DNA of 64,000 nucleotides, taken from the NCBI GenBank assembly GCA_000818095.1, contig CP009416.1, forward strand, positions 259,501 through 323,500. The letters run 5' to 3'. This document shows, in pieces, positions 8,368 through 16,859 of this stretch. Each line of letters starts with the position of its first letter. Position 1 is the first letter of the stretch. The stretch is from Jeotgalibacillus malaysiensis (lineage in GTDB: Bacteria > Bacillota > Bacilli > Bacillales > Jeotgalibacillaceae). The notes under the pieces are model-generated. The model ran no database searches, was not told the DNA's origin, and worked only from the letters and a program-made list of their open reading frames with translations. The translations under genes and the position numbers were made by a program.

Positions 8368-8877
8368 GTGGTTAAGTTCAACAGATTTAATATAGATTTC
8401 GATATTCATAAAGAAACGCCGTATTTTCAGGTGAATAGAGAGCAAAGCATCAGGTTTGGTATGGAAGATTTACATGTTGCTCAACTAAGAGAGATTGTAG
8501 AGACTATCTTTCAATCGACTGACAATCTCAGGCTGATTTTCGTCTCAGCATATATCAAAAACCATCAGCACATATCGTCAAAATCAAAGATTGGTAAGCA
8601 GATCAGAATCAATAACTGGCAGGAGCACGTGGTGAAAGATCCCGCTTTAGGAGAGGGGGTTGTTTACACGACCATCAGACATCTAGATATATCTGATATC
8701 ATGAACTATTGCATCCGTCAGCTTAAAGGATATGAGGGGGCATATATTTCATTTTATAATGATGACTTTTTGTTATATGTAAGTAATGATGTCATTGATA
8801 TGATTTCACATGACAAAGAGCGGATTAAACATTTAAAGAGAAAATATGTTCAGCTTTACGATCGATATTACGAATAG
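8368..8877 (+). CDS. Hypothetical cytosolic protein
   Basis: 169 residues, unrecognised. GTG start with GGGAGATC 8 bases upstream. Mixed alpha/beta composition, rich in Ile, Asp and Tyr; two strand-like segments (FVSAYI, AYISFYNDDFLLYVS) frame a long helical stretch. Lies 16 bases after the preceding gene and 20 before the next, so it is probably in the same transcript. Confidence 0.6.
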   Translation: MVKFNRFNIDFDIHKETPYFQVNREQSIRFGMEDLHVAQLREIVETIFQSTDNLRLIFVSAYIKNHQHISSKSKIGKQIRINNWQEHVVKDPALGEGVVYTTIRHLDISDIMNYCIRQLKGYEGAYISFYNDDFLLYVSNDVIDMISHDKERIKHLKRKYVQLYDRYYE

Positions 8878-8897
8878 CTGCTGAGGGGGGAGCTTGT

Positions 8898-9344
8898 GTG
8901 AATGAGATTCAGTTGAAGAATTGGTCGATAGCGCTCGACCTTGCGCAGACAAAGACCTTCTATCGTAAACAAACTCACTGGTGCAGCTGTCTGGACTGTG
9001 AAAACTATCGTGAGGCGACTAAATATATTGATTCATCTATAGCGAAAATATTTACGGCACTGGGCATTGATCTTTCTAAGCCAAGTCATTTATCAGAGTT
9101 TGGTGAAATGGAGGATGGCACACATTTGTATATGGGATGTTATCACCTGACAGGTCAGTTAACGGCAGGCCCGCATTGTTCAGATGAAGACTGGCATGAT
9201 GGCAACACAGTGAAGGTTCAAAACTTCACGTTTGGATTCAGTACGGAAGTAACGTTTGCTCATGAAGACTTATCTGAGCCAGTTTTGCAGTTGAACTTTG
9301 AAGCGCAGGTGCCCTGGGTATTAGAAGAAAAACCTGAGGAATGA
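8898..9344 (+). CDS. Conserved-type hypothetical protein with WCSCLDC motif
   Basis: 148 residues. A clustered CSCLDC at about residues 29-34 and further C and H residues (MGCYH, PHCSDEDWH) could bind metal. The C-terminal half is beta-rich. I do not recognise a named family. GTG 8898 follows GAGGGGGGAG. Encoded inside the small-protein run at 7.5-10.2 kb. Confidence 0.6.
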   Translation: MNEIQLKNWSIALDLAQTKTFYRKQTHWCSCLDCENYREATKYIDSSIAKIFTALGIDLSKPSHLSEFGEMEDGTHLYMGCYHLTGQLTAGPHCSDEDWHDGNTVKVQNFTFGFSTEVTFAHEDLSEPVLQLNFEAQVPWVLEEKPEE

Positions 9345-9380
9345 ACCCTTCATTTTAAGGCTTATAGGGAGTTGAATCAC

Positions 9381-10217
9381 ATGGAATTATTAGCGTTATA
9401 CTACAAAAAATATGCAGGTGCTGCAAAGGCTTCTGATTATGTTGAATGGGCCTGTCAGCATTTATATACAGATGATCCTGAAGTAAAGAAATTAGCTAGT
9501 ATGCGTGTGAAGGAACAGTTAAATATGTTTGAAATTGAACAGATGTTTGCTAACGTGATGAAGAGTCTTCAGCTGACAGCGCCTTCTGAAAAAGCGTGTG
9601 TTGCTGCTCATATTAAAAGTCTGCACGCGCAGCTAGTCATGCCAGTACCCCAAACCATGCAAATTGTAAATGAGATCTATGAGTGTACCGTCGCGCATGA
9701 CCTTTTCGAGGAGCAGATGAGGTGGCAGGAGGTCAGCGATATCATTGACGACTTTCAGTACGGGGATAATCAAAAGGGTTACACAGCTGATCAGGTCAAA
9801 CAAATGATTACTGCACACGCACGAAAGCTCTGGCATATGAAGCCAAGTGAAATGGATGTTACTGCACTGATCGGGCAGAGGGTGACAGGAATTGATTCAG
9901 AGATTCACTTCATCATCCAGCTGGAGCAGGGAGCGATTATCATTGAATGCCCATGGCGCATCCGAAACGCTGATGTGATCTTACTAGGTGAGACGGATAT
10001 TCAGTCAAACCAGCGGGAGTGGAGAGCAGTATCAGAGCTGCTGGCTGGAAAAACGATTGAAGACGTTCAGCTATTTGAACAATGTCCGCTGCTGATTATA
10101 CAATGCGGCGATGTCTTTATAGATGTATTTCATGCGAGCGCCTATTTTGATGGATGGACCTTGACGAATGAAGCGGATTTTTATGTGTTTTCAATGCACG
10201 GGGGTAGTATTGCGTAG
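9381..10217 (+). CDS. Hypothetical two-domain protein
   Basis: 278 residues. The N-terminal ~130 residues are helical and resemble DUF2247-type proteins (LALYYKKYAGAA..DYVEWACQHLYTDD). The C-terminal ~95 residues are beta-rich (GQRVTGIDSEIHFIIQLEQG) and resemble DUF6188-like domains. Both comparisons are from memory and weak. ATG 9381 is preferred over TTG 9372 because TAGGGA is 10 bases before it and only 1 before the TTG. Last gene of the run; a hairpin follows. Confidence 0.6.
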   Translation: MELLALYYKKYAGAAKASDYVEWACQHLYTDDPEVKKLASMRVKEQLNMFEIEQMFANVMKSLQLTAPSEKACVAAHIKSLHAQLVMPVPQTMQIVNEIYECTVAHDLFEEQMRWQEVSDIIDDFQYGDNQKGYTADQVKQMITAHARKLWHMKPSEMDVTALIGQRVTGIDSEIHFIIQLEQGAIIIECPWRIRNADVILLGETDIQSNQREWRAVSELLAGKTIEDVQLFEQCPLLIIQCGDVFIDVFHASAYFDGWTLTNEADFYVFSMHGGSIA

Positions 10218-10229
10218 GAAGTGAAGATC

Positions 10230-10273
10230 ATGCCCACATGCTTATGCTGATTGAAGTAACAACATGTGGGCAT
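10230..10273. terminator. Bidirectional terminator-like hairpin
   Basis: Perfect 11-bp arms ATGCCCACATG / CATGTGGGCAT with a 22-base loop between two convergent genes. No T-tract follows on the plus strand, so termination strength is uncertain. Confidence 0.5.
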
Positions 10274-10280
10274 CCTCCGA

Positions 10281-11441
10281 CTATACGTCCTTCACCTCAA
10301 TGAAGGGCTGCAACTGCTTAACGATCTCCTCATTTAAAACCCCCTCATTATAAAAATGCTGAGCGTAGACGCTGATCCACATCTCATTTTCTTCTGTCAA
10401 TTCAATCTGACTCAACAGGTGATTGATCATGGTTTTGAATTCCTGTGGCTTCTGATACAGTGTGTTCCAAGCCTGTACCTGCAGCTCAATCTCGTTGCTT
10501 AACGCCGCTGACTCAATTTGTTCTGCAGGCATCTCCTCATGAAAGTGCTCATAAGGATCTTCATACACATCCGTGTAAATGCAGTGTGCTGGATGTTCAG
10601 TATGATGAGCGTCCAGTCTCAGTGAATCTGCAAGTGAAATTGATTCATCAATAGAAGATGAGATGAAGCGGTATTGATGATCAGGATTTAATAAAGTCAG
10701 ATAGTCGCTAACAGAAAGAGTCTCAAGCTTTTCTTCATCCTTTAGCTTCACGTAAGCTTGAGGTCTGAAAAAGCATCTAGCTTCAATGTCTTTCATATGA
10801 ATCGTCCATTGGTTTTCTGGCGTATCAAATAACACGCGCAGCGCAAACCCGTCTTTAGTTTTCAGGAGTTCATCGTAAACCATCCAATGCCCTTCCTGAA
10901 GCGGTTCATCACTTACCTCTGAAAAGATTTCTTTAAAGGTTAGAATGATCAATGCTTTTTGAGAAAATCCGCTTTCAAGATCAATAGAGAGCTTTAGTAA
11001 ATCGGCCTTCCGTTCAATCCGCTGAAGAATCCCATCGTGCAGACTGTCTGTGAATACGTCAGCTGCCTCAGTAGATAAAAAAGCAGCAGCTTCCTTCTTA
11101 TTTTCATATGCGGCATCCAGCTTTTCTTCAAAGTGAGTCGTGGACTCATGTATCCATTTTAGATAATCGTTGCGGACCTCATCAGGCAGCTCAGGCTGAT
11201 TTAACAGCCCGTTTTCAAGGTAAGGAATAAAGCGCTCTGGTAGTACGCTTCCTAGTTCTTCTCTCACTTCACTTAGTTCTGAAGCATGAACCTTCTGTAA
11301 ATCGCATCCTTCTTCATCAGCTTCTTCCATGATCATCTCCCATTCCTCAGCCGATTCAGGGATTGGAAGGAGCGTCTGTCTGCGGAATAACTCTTTACTC
11401 TCTTTATTTATATTCCATTTGTTCTCCGGCACAATTATCAT
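10281..11441 (-). CDS. Hypothetical acidic protein (possibly DUF4085-like)
   Basis: 386 residues, acidic, no signal or membrane segment. The centre (FTDSLHDGILQRIERKADLL) resembles the LHD-type strand motif of DUF4085 proteins, a weak match. The C-terminus is a helical stretch typical of small regulatory folds. The start is ATG 11441, preceded by AAAGGAGTG 6 bases upstream; 12 more in-frame codons to 11477 lack a ribosome site. Convergent with the small-protein cluster. Confidence 0.6.
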   Translation of the reverse strand: MIIVPENKWNINKESKELFRRQTLLPIPESAEEWEMIMEEADEEGCDLQKVHASELSEVREELGSVLPERFIPYLENGLLNQPELPDEVRNDYLKWIHESTTHFEEKLDAAYENKKEAAAFLSTEAADVFTDSLHDGILQRIERKADLLKLSIDLESGFSQKALIILTFKEIFSEVSDEPLQEGHWMVYDELLKTKDGFALRVLFDTPENQWTIHMKDIEARCFFRPQAYVKLKDEEKLETLSVSDYLTLLNPDHQYRFISSSIDESISLADSLRLDAHHTEHPAHCIYTDVYEDPYEHFHEEMPAEQIESAALSNEIELQVQAWNTLYQKPQEFKTMINHLLSQIELTEENEMWISVYAQHFYNEGVLNEEIVKQLQPFIEVKDV

Positions 11442-11645
11442 TCCGGTCACTCCTTTTGCTTTTCCTTTATTGAACACAACTTTGTTGATGGCAAGCGTCC
11501 TTCATTTACTGGCTTGTTAAATTTTTCTTGCGTTTTCATCTTCCAGCCTTCATCGTATAGGTAAATGGATAATTTTGGCTGATTTAAAGATAACATAATG
11601 TTGAACTCATTGAAGTAATTTAACTACGTGAGCGGAGGGATCACG

Positions 11646-12065
11646 ATGAACCGAACAGAAATCAAAAGAACAAACTGGGTTGTTTATGTTACCGCATTAG
11701 TGTCAGGACTGATTTTCACAGCATATACATTCTACGAAACAGCAAACCCCGGCACAGGTCCTGAAGCGGGCCAATCAAGATTCGGCTTTTCATCTGAGGA
11801 AGCAATGATGTATTCATTAATCTCGTTACCTTTTATTGTGCTGCTGATGATCCTTTGGAAAAGAATCGCTCCTTATCACGTTGCTGCTTTAACTTTCGTT
11901 TCATCCGTCCTGCTTCACAACCTGATTCTTTCTGTCACGATTGGATGGGTTGGAATAGCGGGTATGGTGATTTTGGTTTTAGGAGTACTGCTGACGATAT
12001 GTATGATCATTTTTAATTTCTTTGTCCATCGCAGGCTGAAGAAGCGGGTGCTTGCTGAGGGATAA
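11646..12065 (+). CDS. Integral membrane protein, three to four TM segments
   Basis: 139 residues, unrecognised. Hydrophobic segments at about 10-30, 53-72, 79-97 and 100-125, with a polar loop (ETANPGTGPEAGQ) after the first and a basic end (HRRLKKR). GGAGGG precedes ATG 11646 by 6 bases; the in-frame GTG 11628 lies upstream of that site. It ends at a strong hairpin shared with the convergent regulator gene. Confidence 0.6.
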   Translation: MNRTEIKRTNWVVYVTALVSGLIFTAYTFYETANPGTGPEAGQSRFGFSSEEAMMYSLISLPFIVLLMILWKRIAPYHVAALTFVSSVLLHNLILSVTIGWVGIAGMVILVLGVLLTICMIIFNFFVHRRLKKRVLAEG

Positions 12066-12083
12066 AGGGGAAGCCGACAATTC

Positions 12084-12127
12084 AAAAATGCCTGATGAGT
12101 CGCAACGAACACTCGCCAGGCATTTTT
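12084..12127. terminator. Bidirectional Rho-independent terminator
   Basis: AAAAATGCCTG..GAGT pairs with ACTC..CAGGCATTTTT around a short loop, with A's before and T's after, between convergent genes. Confidence 0.85.
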
Positions 12128-12139
12128 AATTTCAAACCA

Positions 12140-12835
12140 CTAATCACGCTCGCCCCAAATCTCCTCATAAGCCCGGTTCAAATGCCGCAGCATTAACTTC
12201 TTCGCATCCTCAGAACGCTTATCCTTAATCGCTAAATAGATCATCTCATGCTCTGCATACGTCGTCTGATAACGTGAAGCGTCTGATACAAAGCGCTGCC
12301 TGCGAGTCGTTTTAATATTCTTTTCCATCTGTGCGACAATCCCATCCACTGCCTCAATCAGCATCCTGTTTTGTGACGTGCGGACGACTGTCAGATGAAA
12401 GGCAACGTCAGCCTTTGCACCCTGTTCTTCAGTCAATGCATGCTTCATCAGATCCAGACAGTCCTCAAACGTTTCCAGATCCGCCGGTGTTGCCCGAAGC
12501 GCAGCCAGATATGACGCTTCACATTCGAGTGCTCTTCTGACTTCAAGCATCTCAGCTGTAAGGGAGGGGTCTGCTTTCAGGTTTAATGTTGCCTGGTTGT
12601 CAGCTGCATCCTCAAGCCGTGACACGAGCAGATAATGCCCGCCGCCCTGCTTAGACTGGATCGCACCGGCTTCCCGGAGATAATGCAGTGCTTCACGGAC
12701 GCCTGTGCGGCTGACCCCGAGCTGCTTTGCAAGCTCACGTTCCGGTGGGAGCTTTTCCCCGATTGCCCGGTCCCCGTTCAGATACTTATGTGAGAGCTGT
12801 TCCACTATTTTTTTATACTTTCGATAACTTTCCAC
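12140..12835 (-). CDS. GntR/FadR-subfamily transcriptional regulator
   Basis: 231 residues. The N-terminal winged helix-turn-helix (LPPERELAKQLGVSRTGVREALHYL, about residues 28-52) is the GntR signature. The C-terminal FCD helical ligand domain carries the metal-binding pattern (DVAFHLTVV, H later at EHEMIY and RHLNRAY). FadR-type regulators of this kind respond to hydroxy-acids, lactate or acyl-CoA. It is divergent from an FAD-linked 2-hydroxyacid oxidase and a BASS transporter, which it probably controls through the TGGTTGGACCA dyad between them. The start is uncertain: TTG 12859 precedes the AAGGAG site, and GTG 12835 lies 14 bases after it. Confidence 0.85.
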   Translation of the reverse strand: MESYRKYKKIVEQLSHKYLNGDRAIGEKLPPERELAKQLGVSRTGVREALHYLREAGAIQSKQGGGHYLLVSRLEDAADNQATLNLKADPSLTAEMLEVRRALECEASYLAALRATPADLETFEDCLDLMKHALTEEQGAKADVAFHLTVVRTSQNRMLIEAVDGIVAQMEKNIKTTRRQRFVSDASRYQTTYAEHEMIYLAIKDKRSEDAKKLMLRHLNRAYEEIWGERD

Positions 12836-12866
12836 CGCGATGTCAGCAACTCCTTCCAAAATGTTC

Positions 12867-12918
12867 TTGAAATGTTCAGATAATTGCGTATAATGAGACT
12901 AAATTGGTTGGACCAATT
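12867..12918 (+). promoter_or_regulatory. Promoter with FadR-type operator
   Basis: TTGAAA (12867) and TATAAT (12889) are separated by 16 bases. The dyad AATTGGTTGGACCAATT (12902-12918) covers the expected start of transcription and contains the TGGT-N3-ACCA core of FadR-subfamily operators. It is placed to repress the downstream oxidase operon. AGGGAGGT and ATG 12940 follow. Confidence 0.8.
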
Positions 12919-12939
12919 AGTTTTAGGGAGGTACATCTT

Positions 12940-14349
12940 ATGTCAGTTACAGCATTTGTAGAGAGTTTACATGAGTTTTTACAAAAAGACCAGATTTCCG
13001 AAAATGAGACTGTGAGAGAGCAGCATTCGGTGGATGAGTCTTATCATAAAGGCAGTATTACGCAGGTGGTTGTGTTCCCGCGTTCAACAGAAGAGACGTC
13101 ACAGATTTTAGCAGCAGCATCAAAGCATGTAATTCCGGTCGTGCCATTCGGCCTTGGCACAAGCCTTGAAGGACACGTTGTCCCAATGCAGGAGTGTGTG
13201 ACGATTGATTTTACTGAAATGAATGCAGTGCTTGAGGTGTCTCCGGATGATCTGATTGTCAAAGTCCAGCCTGGCGTGACACGGAGTCAGCTGAACAAAG
13301 AGCTGAAGAAGCACGGGTTGTTTTTCTCAGTAGATCCCGGAGCGGATGCAACGCTCGGCGGCATGGCTGCAACGAATGCGAGCGGAACAACATCCGTCAG
13401 ATACGGCATTATGCGTGATCAGGTTCGCGATCTTGAAGTGGTACTTGCAAGTGGTGAAGTTATTCATACCGGTTCAAAAGCAGCCAAGTCATCAGCAGGA
13501 TTGCACCTGAATGGACTCTTTGTTGGTTCTGAAGGAATCTTAGGCTGCATTACAGAGCTTACGCTAAAAGTGTATGGCATTCCTGAATATGAAATGGCAG
13601 GACGGGCAACTTTCCCGTCCGTTGAAAATGCGGTGCAGGCGGTAGTCAGTCTGCTACAGTCAGGGATTCCAATTGCACGCGTTGAACTGCTGGATGAGAT
13701 TTCACTCAAACAGCTGAATCATCATCAGAAAACAGATTATCCTGAGATTCCAACACTGTTCATGGAATTCCACGGTAACGAAGCAGGGCTTGCACAGGAT
13801 GTTGATTTTATGAAGGAAATCGTCAGCATGTATGACTGTGAAGCGATTGAATTCGTGACAAATAACGCTGAGCGGAACCGTCTCTGGGAAGCGCGTCATA
13901 ACCTGGCGTACTCCTTTATTCACGGCTATCCTGGTCGCAAAATGATGGTCACGGATGTCTGCGTGCCGATCTCTGAACTCGCAGGAGCTGTCCGTCATGC
14001 GCAGGAGCAGCTTAGTGAGCTGAACCTCATTGGCGGCGTAACAGGTCATGTTGGAGACGGGAACTTCCACGTGATTCTGATGATTGATCTGGCAGACGAG
14101 GAAGAGAAAGCACGTGCGAATACATTTAATGAAAGTCTTGTCGCATACGGACTCGAGCGTAACGGTACCTCAACCGGGGAGCACGGCGTCGGGTACGGCA
14201 AGCAGAAATATATGGAGCAGGAATTCGGAGCGGCGCTTGGCGTCATGCAGCAAATTAAAGCTGCACTGGATCCGCAGGGGATCCTAAACCCAGGTAAACT
14301 ATTGCCCGCGAAAGGAGAGAATGTCTATGAATCTGTTATCAAAAGTTAG
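12940..14349 (+). CDS. FAD-binding 2-hydroxyacid oxidase/dehydrogenase (GlcD/D-lactate dehydrogenase type)
   Basis: 469 residues. The N-terminal PCMH-type FAD domain shows PFGLGTSLEGHV (about 72-83), a GADATLGGMAATNASG phosphate loop and SEGILGCITE. The C-terminal FAD-oxidase domain ends with GHVGDGNFH and STGEHGVGYGK, which carry the His/Glu ligands of the substrate site, then LDPQGILNPGK. Family members oxidise D-lactate, glycolate or other 2-hydroxyacids and pass electrons to cytochrome or quinone; D-lactate or glycolate is most likely here. The transporter gene begins inside its last codons. Regulation is inferred by the divergent FadR-type protein. Confidence 0.85.
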   Translation: MSVTAFVESLHEFLQKDQISENETVREQHSVDESYHKGSITQVVVFPRSTEETSQILAAASKHVIPVVPFGLGTSLEGHVVPMQECVTIDFTEMNAVLEVSPDDLIVKVQPGVTRSQLNKELKKHGLFFSVDPGADATLGGMAATNASGTTSVRYGIMRDQVRDLEVVLASGEVIHTGSKAAKSSAGLHLNGLFVGSEGILGCITELTLKVYGIPEYEMAGRATFPSVENAVQAVVSLLQSGIPIARVELLDEISLKQLNHHQKTDYPEIPTLFMEFHGNEAGLAQDVDFMKEIVSMYDCEAIEFVTNNAERNRLWEARHNLAYSFIHGYPGRKMMVTDVCVPISELAGAVRHAQEQLSELNLIGGVTGHVGDGNFHVILMIDLADEEEKARANTFNESLVAYGLERNGTSTGEHGVGYGKQKYMEQEFGAALGVMQQIKAALDPQGILNPGKLLPAKGENVYESVIKS

Positions 14350-15313
14350 TACACTCGCAGGAAAATACTTTGCAGTCTGGGTCGTTTCAGCTGCACTGCT
14401 CGCCTTTTTCGTACCGGGCATCTTTTCTCCTTTCGGAAGCTATATCACGATTTTACTTGGAATCGTTATGTTCGGAATGGGTCTTACATTAAAACCGGTT
14501 GATTTTAAAATCGTAGCAAAGCGTCCACTTCCCGTCGTACTTGGCGTGGCAGCTCAATTTGTTGTTATGCCGCTTGTCGCATTTGCGATTGCCTATGCAC
14601 TGAACCTTCCGCCTGAGCTGGCAGCAGGGCTTGTGCTGTTAGGGTCCGTACCTGGTGGAACAGCATCTAACGTAATGGTGTATCTGGCAAAAGGAAACCT
14701 TGCACTATCCGTTGCGATGACAAGCTTATCAACGCTTTTGGCACCAATTATGACGCCGTTACTATTGTTGCTTTTGGTCGGACAATGGATGCCGGTTGAT
14801 GCGGTATCCATGTTCATGTCGATCTTCCAGGTCATCATTATTCCAATTGTACTTGGCTTTGTGATCCAGCGCCTTGCACCTAAAGCGGTGGAAGCGAGTC
14901 TGTCTGTGATTCCGCTGATCTCGGTTACTGCGATCCTGATCATTGTAGGTGTCGTAACAGGCGCAAACGGACCAAACGTCATCACAGCCGGCTGGATTGT
15001 ATTCGCAGCAGTGTTTCTGCACAATGGCTTTGGCTTACTGCTTGGATATCTTGTCGCAATGGCACTTGGTCTGAAGGAAGACGACCGCCGTGCGATTTCA
15101 CTGGAGGTTGGCATGCAGAACTCAGGTCTCGGTGTCGCACTCGCAACCGCACACTTCAGTCCGCTTGCTGCACTGCCAAGCGTCTGGGGCGCAATCTGGC
15201 ACAACATCTCAGGTCCATTCCTTGCGACAATCTGGTCGAAGAGAGCGACTGATAAAGAGAGAAGTCAGGATGAGGCATATGAGTATGAGACCCGTAGTGT
15301 GTCGGGTGGGTGA
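14327..15313 (+). CDS. Bile acid:sodium symporter (BASS) family transporter
   Basis: 328 residues with about nine or ten membrane helices. Typical BASS signatures are present: GMGLTLKPVDF near residue 48, GSVPGGTASNVMVYLAKGN at about 105-123, and a later ISLEVGMQNSGLGVALA, the second sodium-site motif. BASS proteins import organic anions with sodium. Translational coupling to the 2-hydroxyacid oxidase (23-base overlap) suggests that this one imports the oxidase substrate. ATG 14327 is chosen over 14321 because AAAGGAGAG is then 7-8 bases upstream. Confidence 0.85.
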   Translation: MNLLSKVSTLAGKYFAVWVVSAALLAFFVPGIFSPFGSYITILLGIVMFGMGLTLKPVDFKIVAKRPLPVVLGVAAQFVVMPLVAFAIAYALNLPPELAAGLVLLGSVPGGTASNVMVYLAKGNLALSVAMTSLSTLLAPIMTPLLLLLLVGQWMPVDAVSMFMSIFQVIIIPIVLGFVIQRLAPKAVEASLSVIPLISVTAILIIVGVVTGANGPNVITAGWIVFAAVFLHNGFGLLLGYLVAMALGLKEDDRRAISLEVGMQNSGLGVALATAHFSPLAALPSVWGAIWHNISGPFLATIWSKRATDKERSQDEAYEYETRSVSGG

Positions 15314-15324
15314 ATAAGTCATTT

Positions 15325-15370
15325 AAAAAAGGAATGAGCGGGGATACGATCCTGTGCTCATTCCTTTTGT
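15325..15370. terminator. Terminator between convergent genes
   Basis: 13-bp arms AAAAGGAATGAGC / GCTCATTCCTTTT with a 16-base loop. The right arm includes the last codons of the minus-strand gene ending at 15358. Confidence 0.8.
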
Positions 15371-15549
15371 GTTGATTTTTCTTGTGATGGAGACGGTTGA
15401 AATACCCATGTTAAAAATAAGAAAGCCACAGCGGCACAAATTCTCATGAATATACTAACCACAGTATTTGGATGATCAAATAAATCTCCTGGAAGAAAAT
15501 AAGTCATGATGAATCCTATGATGAAAATAACAATATATCTGACTGTCAT
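15358..15549 (-). CDS. Small two-TM membrane protein
   Basis: 63 residues, unrecognised: two helices (about 4-22 and 32-49) and a polar QPSPSQEKSTQKE tail. AGGAGGCTG lies 6 bases before the ATG. Its stop codon lies inside the terminator stem shared with the BASS operon. Confidence 0.6.
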   Translation of the reverse strand: MTVRYIVIFIIGFIMTYFLPGDLFDHPNTVVSIFMRICAAVAFLFLTWVFQPSPSQEKSTQKE

Positions 15550-15571
15550 TGTCAGCCTCCTGACATATACC

Positions 15572-15787
15572 TTAAGTAAACCGTCTGCACTTCAAACAAT
15601 AAGGCGTCGTATGACCTCTCTTAATCGCACCATCACAACCCGAGCAGCGGATATACCGTGATTCCTCTGCATTCACGCCATCCCAGCCCTTTGCCATCAG
15701 ACGGCTGAGCAAGCTCATTGATTGAACCTCATATTTAAAGTAGATCCAGATACCAAATGCACAAATGAATAAAACGACAAGAACCAT
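15572..15787 (-). CDS. Membrane-anchored zinc-ribbon protein
   Basis: 71 residues. One N-terminal membrane helix (residues 1-18) is followed by a cytoplasmic tail with RCSGCDG..YCLKCRR, a CxxC/CxxC zinc ribbon. No function is assigned. ATG 15787 is 10 bases from AAGGAG; the upstream GTG 15796 is too close to it. 22 bases upstream of the following minus-strand gene, so the two may be co-transcribed. Confidence 0.6.
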   Translation of the reverse strand: MVLVVLFICAFGIWIYFKYEVQSMSLLSRLMAKGWDGVNAEESRYIRCSGCDGAIKRGHTTPYCLKCRRFT

Positions 15788-15937
15788 GGCACTCACACTC
15801 CTTATGAAGTTAGATGAAACGTGTAAAGCTCTTTAATTGATCATATCATACATTTAGTGGAAAAGTTTCCTTATAATGAATGGTTGGTTGTGGTAGGGTA
15901 GAAGTAGAACATATTCATCTTTGCCAGGGAGGAAACG

Positions 15938-16228
15938 ATGGTGCCAAAAAGTATATCAGGAAGAATCTCTGCGCTGATACTTGCTTTATTTGCAGTTCAG
16001 TTTATTTATTTTGTTATCACTGCATTTAATTATAATGGCTTCGCAGTCATTGTGAGCCTGGTGACAGTCGTACCTTTTGTCGTATTAGTGGGAATCATTT
16101 TCGGGATTTTAGGGGTCAAAAAAGAAGCTGGAATCAGAAGGCTGATACCTGTGCTCACGTTGATGATCAGTGCTTTTTATGGCGGCTTTTCAATATACCT
16201 TATATTCTTCTGGTCATTTGGAGGGTAA
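15938..16228 (+). CDS. Membrane protein, three TM segments
   Basis: 96 residues, unrecognised. Hydrophobic segments at about 9-28, 35-58 and 70-92 separated by short loops, one with KKEAGIRR. GGGAGGAAAC precedes the ATG by 4 bases. Confidence 0.55.
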   Translation: MVPKSISGRISALILALFAVQFIYFVITAFNYNGFAVIVSLVTVVPFVVLVGIIFGILGVKKEAGIRRLIPVLTLMISAFYGGFSIYLIFFWSFGG

Positions 16229-16241
16229 GTAAGGGCAACCT

Positions 16242-16529
16242 GTGTGGAAGGGGGAGAATTTCATAGAAATTTTCATTAACATCTGTATGTCCTTAGTGAT
16301 GTTCATGCGTGGAGAACCTAAGGATGAGAGGGTAAACAAAAATTTTGAACTACTTCGGAAAACAGACTGGTTTGAACCAATTTATGCTGAAAATGAGTCT
16401 TTGTTTAAAAATAATGAGCATCTGAGGTACGTTGTTGGATGGGCAAAGGTTGAGAAGGCGTTAAAAAATGAAAAGCGAAGCGAGAAGTTGAAAGCTGATA
16501 TTTTAGAAGCGATGACTGCGAAAGGTTAA
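16242..16529 (+). CDS. Hypothetical protein with uncertain start
   Basis: Up to 95 residues. The C-terminal 65 (KNFELLRKTDWFEPIYAEN ... LKADILEAMTAKG) look like a conserved soluble helical protein. A strong GGGGGAG site is placed 6 bases before an ATA codon at 16263, in frame, where a start would be expected. The annotated GTG 16242 lies upstream of that site, and ATG 16287 lies 30 bases beyond it. The start codon may have been lost by an ATG-to-ATA change. Confidence 0.5.
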   Translation: MWKGENFIEIFINICMSLVMFMRGEPKDERVNKNFELLRKTDWFEPIYAENESLFKNNEHLRYVVGWAKVEKALKNEKRSEKLKADILEAMTAKG

Positions 16530-16584
16530 TCATTCGGAAGTATTGTACATCAATCAATTTTAAAAAGTGAAAGGAGATGAGCGT

Positions 16585-16758
16585 GTGTCTATTGGGATAC
16601 TTGCATTATTAACTGTTGGCATATGGTTTGTAGCAATTCAAGAGTTTTTAAAACCCGAGAAAACTCAAAGTAACCGGAAAATAGTTACTTTGACCTCGGC
16701 CGGTTCCTTGCTGACATTAGTTCTAACGATTTCCCTGTTTCAAAATTTTAATTTTTAA
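16585..16758 (+). CDS. Small two-TM membrane protein
   Basis: 57 residues, unrecognised, with helices at about 3-18 and 35-52 and a basic linker (KPEKTQSNRK). GTG 16585 is preferred to GTG 16567 because AAAGGAG then sits 8 bases before the start. Confidence 0.5.
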   Translation: MSIGILALLTVGIWFVAIQEFLKPEKTQSNRKIVTLTSAGSLLTLVLTISLFQNFNF

Positions 16759-16812
16759 ATCAAAGTAAGATTACAAGATGAAATTCTTTTTAGATGAGAA
16801 TCCATAAACATA

Positions 16813-16840
16813 ATAAGCTGAGGCAGCAGCCCCAGCTTAT
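16813..16840. terminator. Hairpin between convergent genes
   Basis: ATAAGCTGAGGC / GCCCCAGCTTAT, a 12-bp stem with one mismatch and a four-base loop, placed between the plus-strand small gene and the ABC permease end. Confidence 0.6.
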
Positions 16841-16859
16841 GTCAATTCATTTTAACCTA

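Noticed and set aside
14593-15207. 204-codon minus-strand frame opposite the BASS gene
   Set aside because: Shadow of a well-supported transporter gene; composition is not protein-like and there is no ribosome site.
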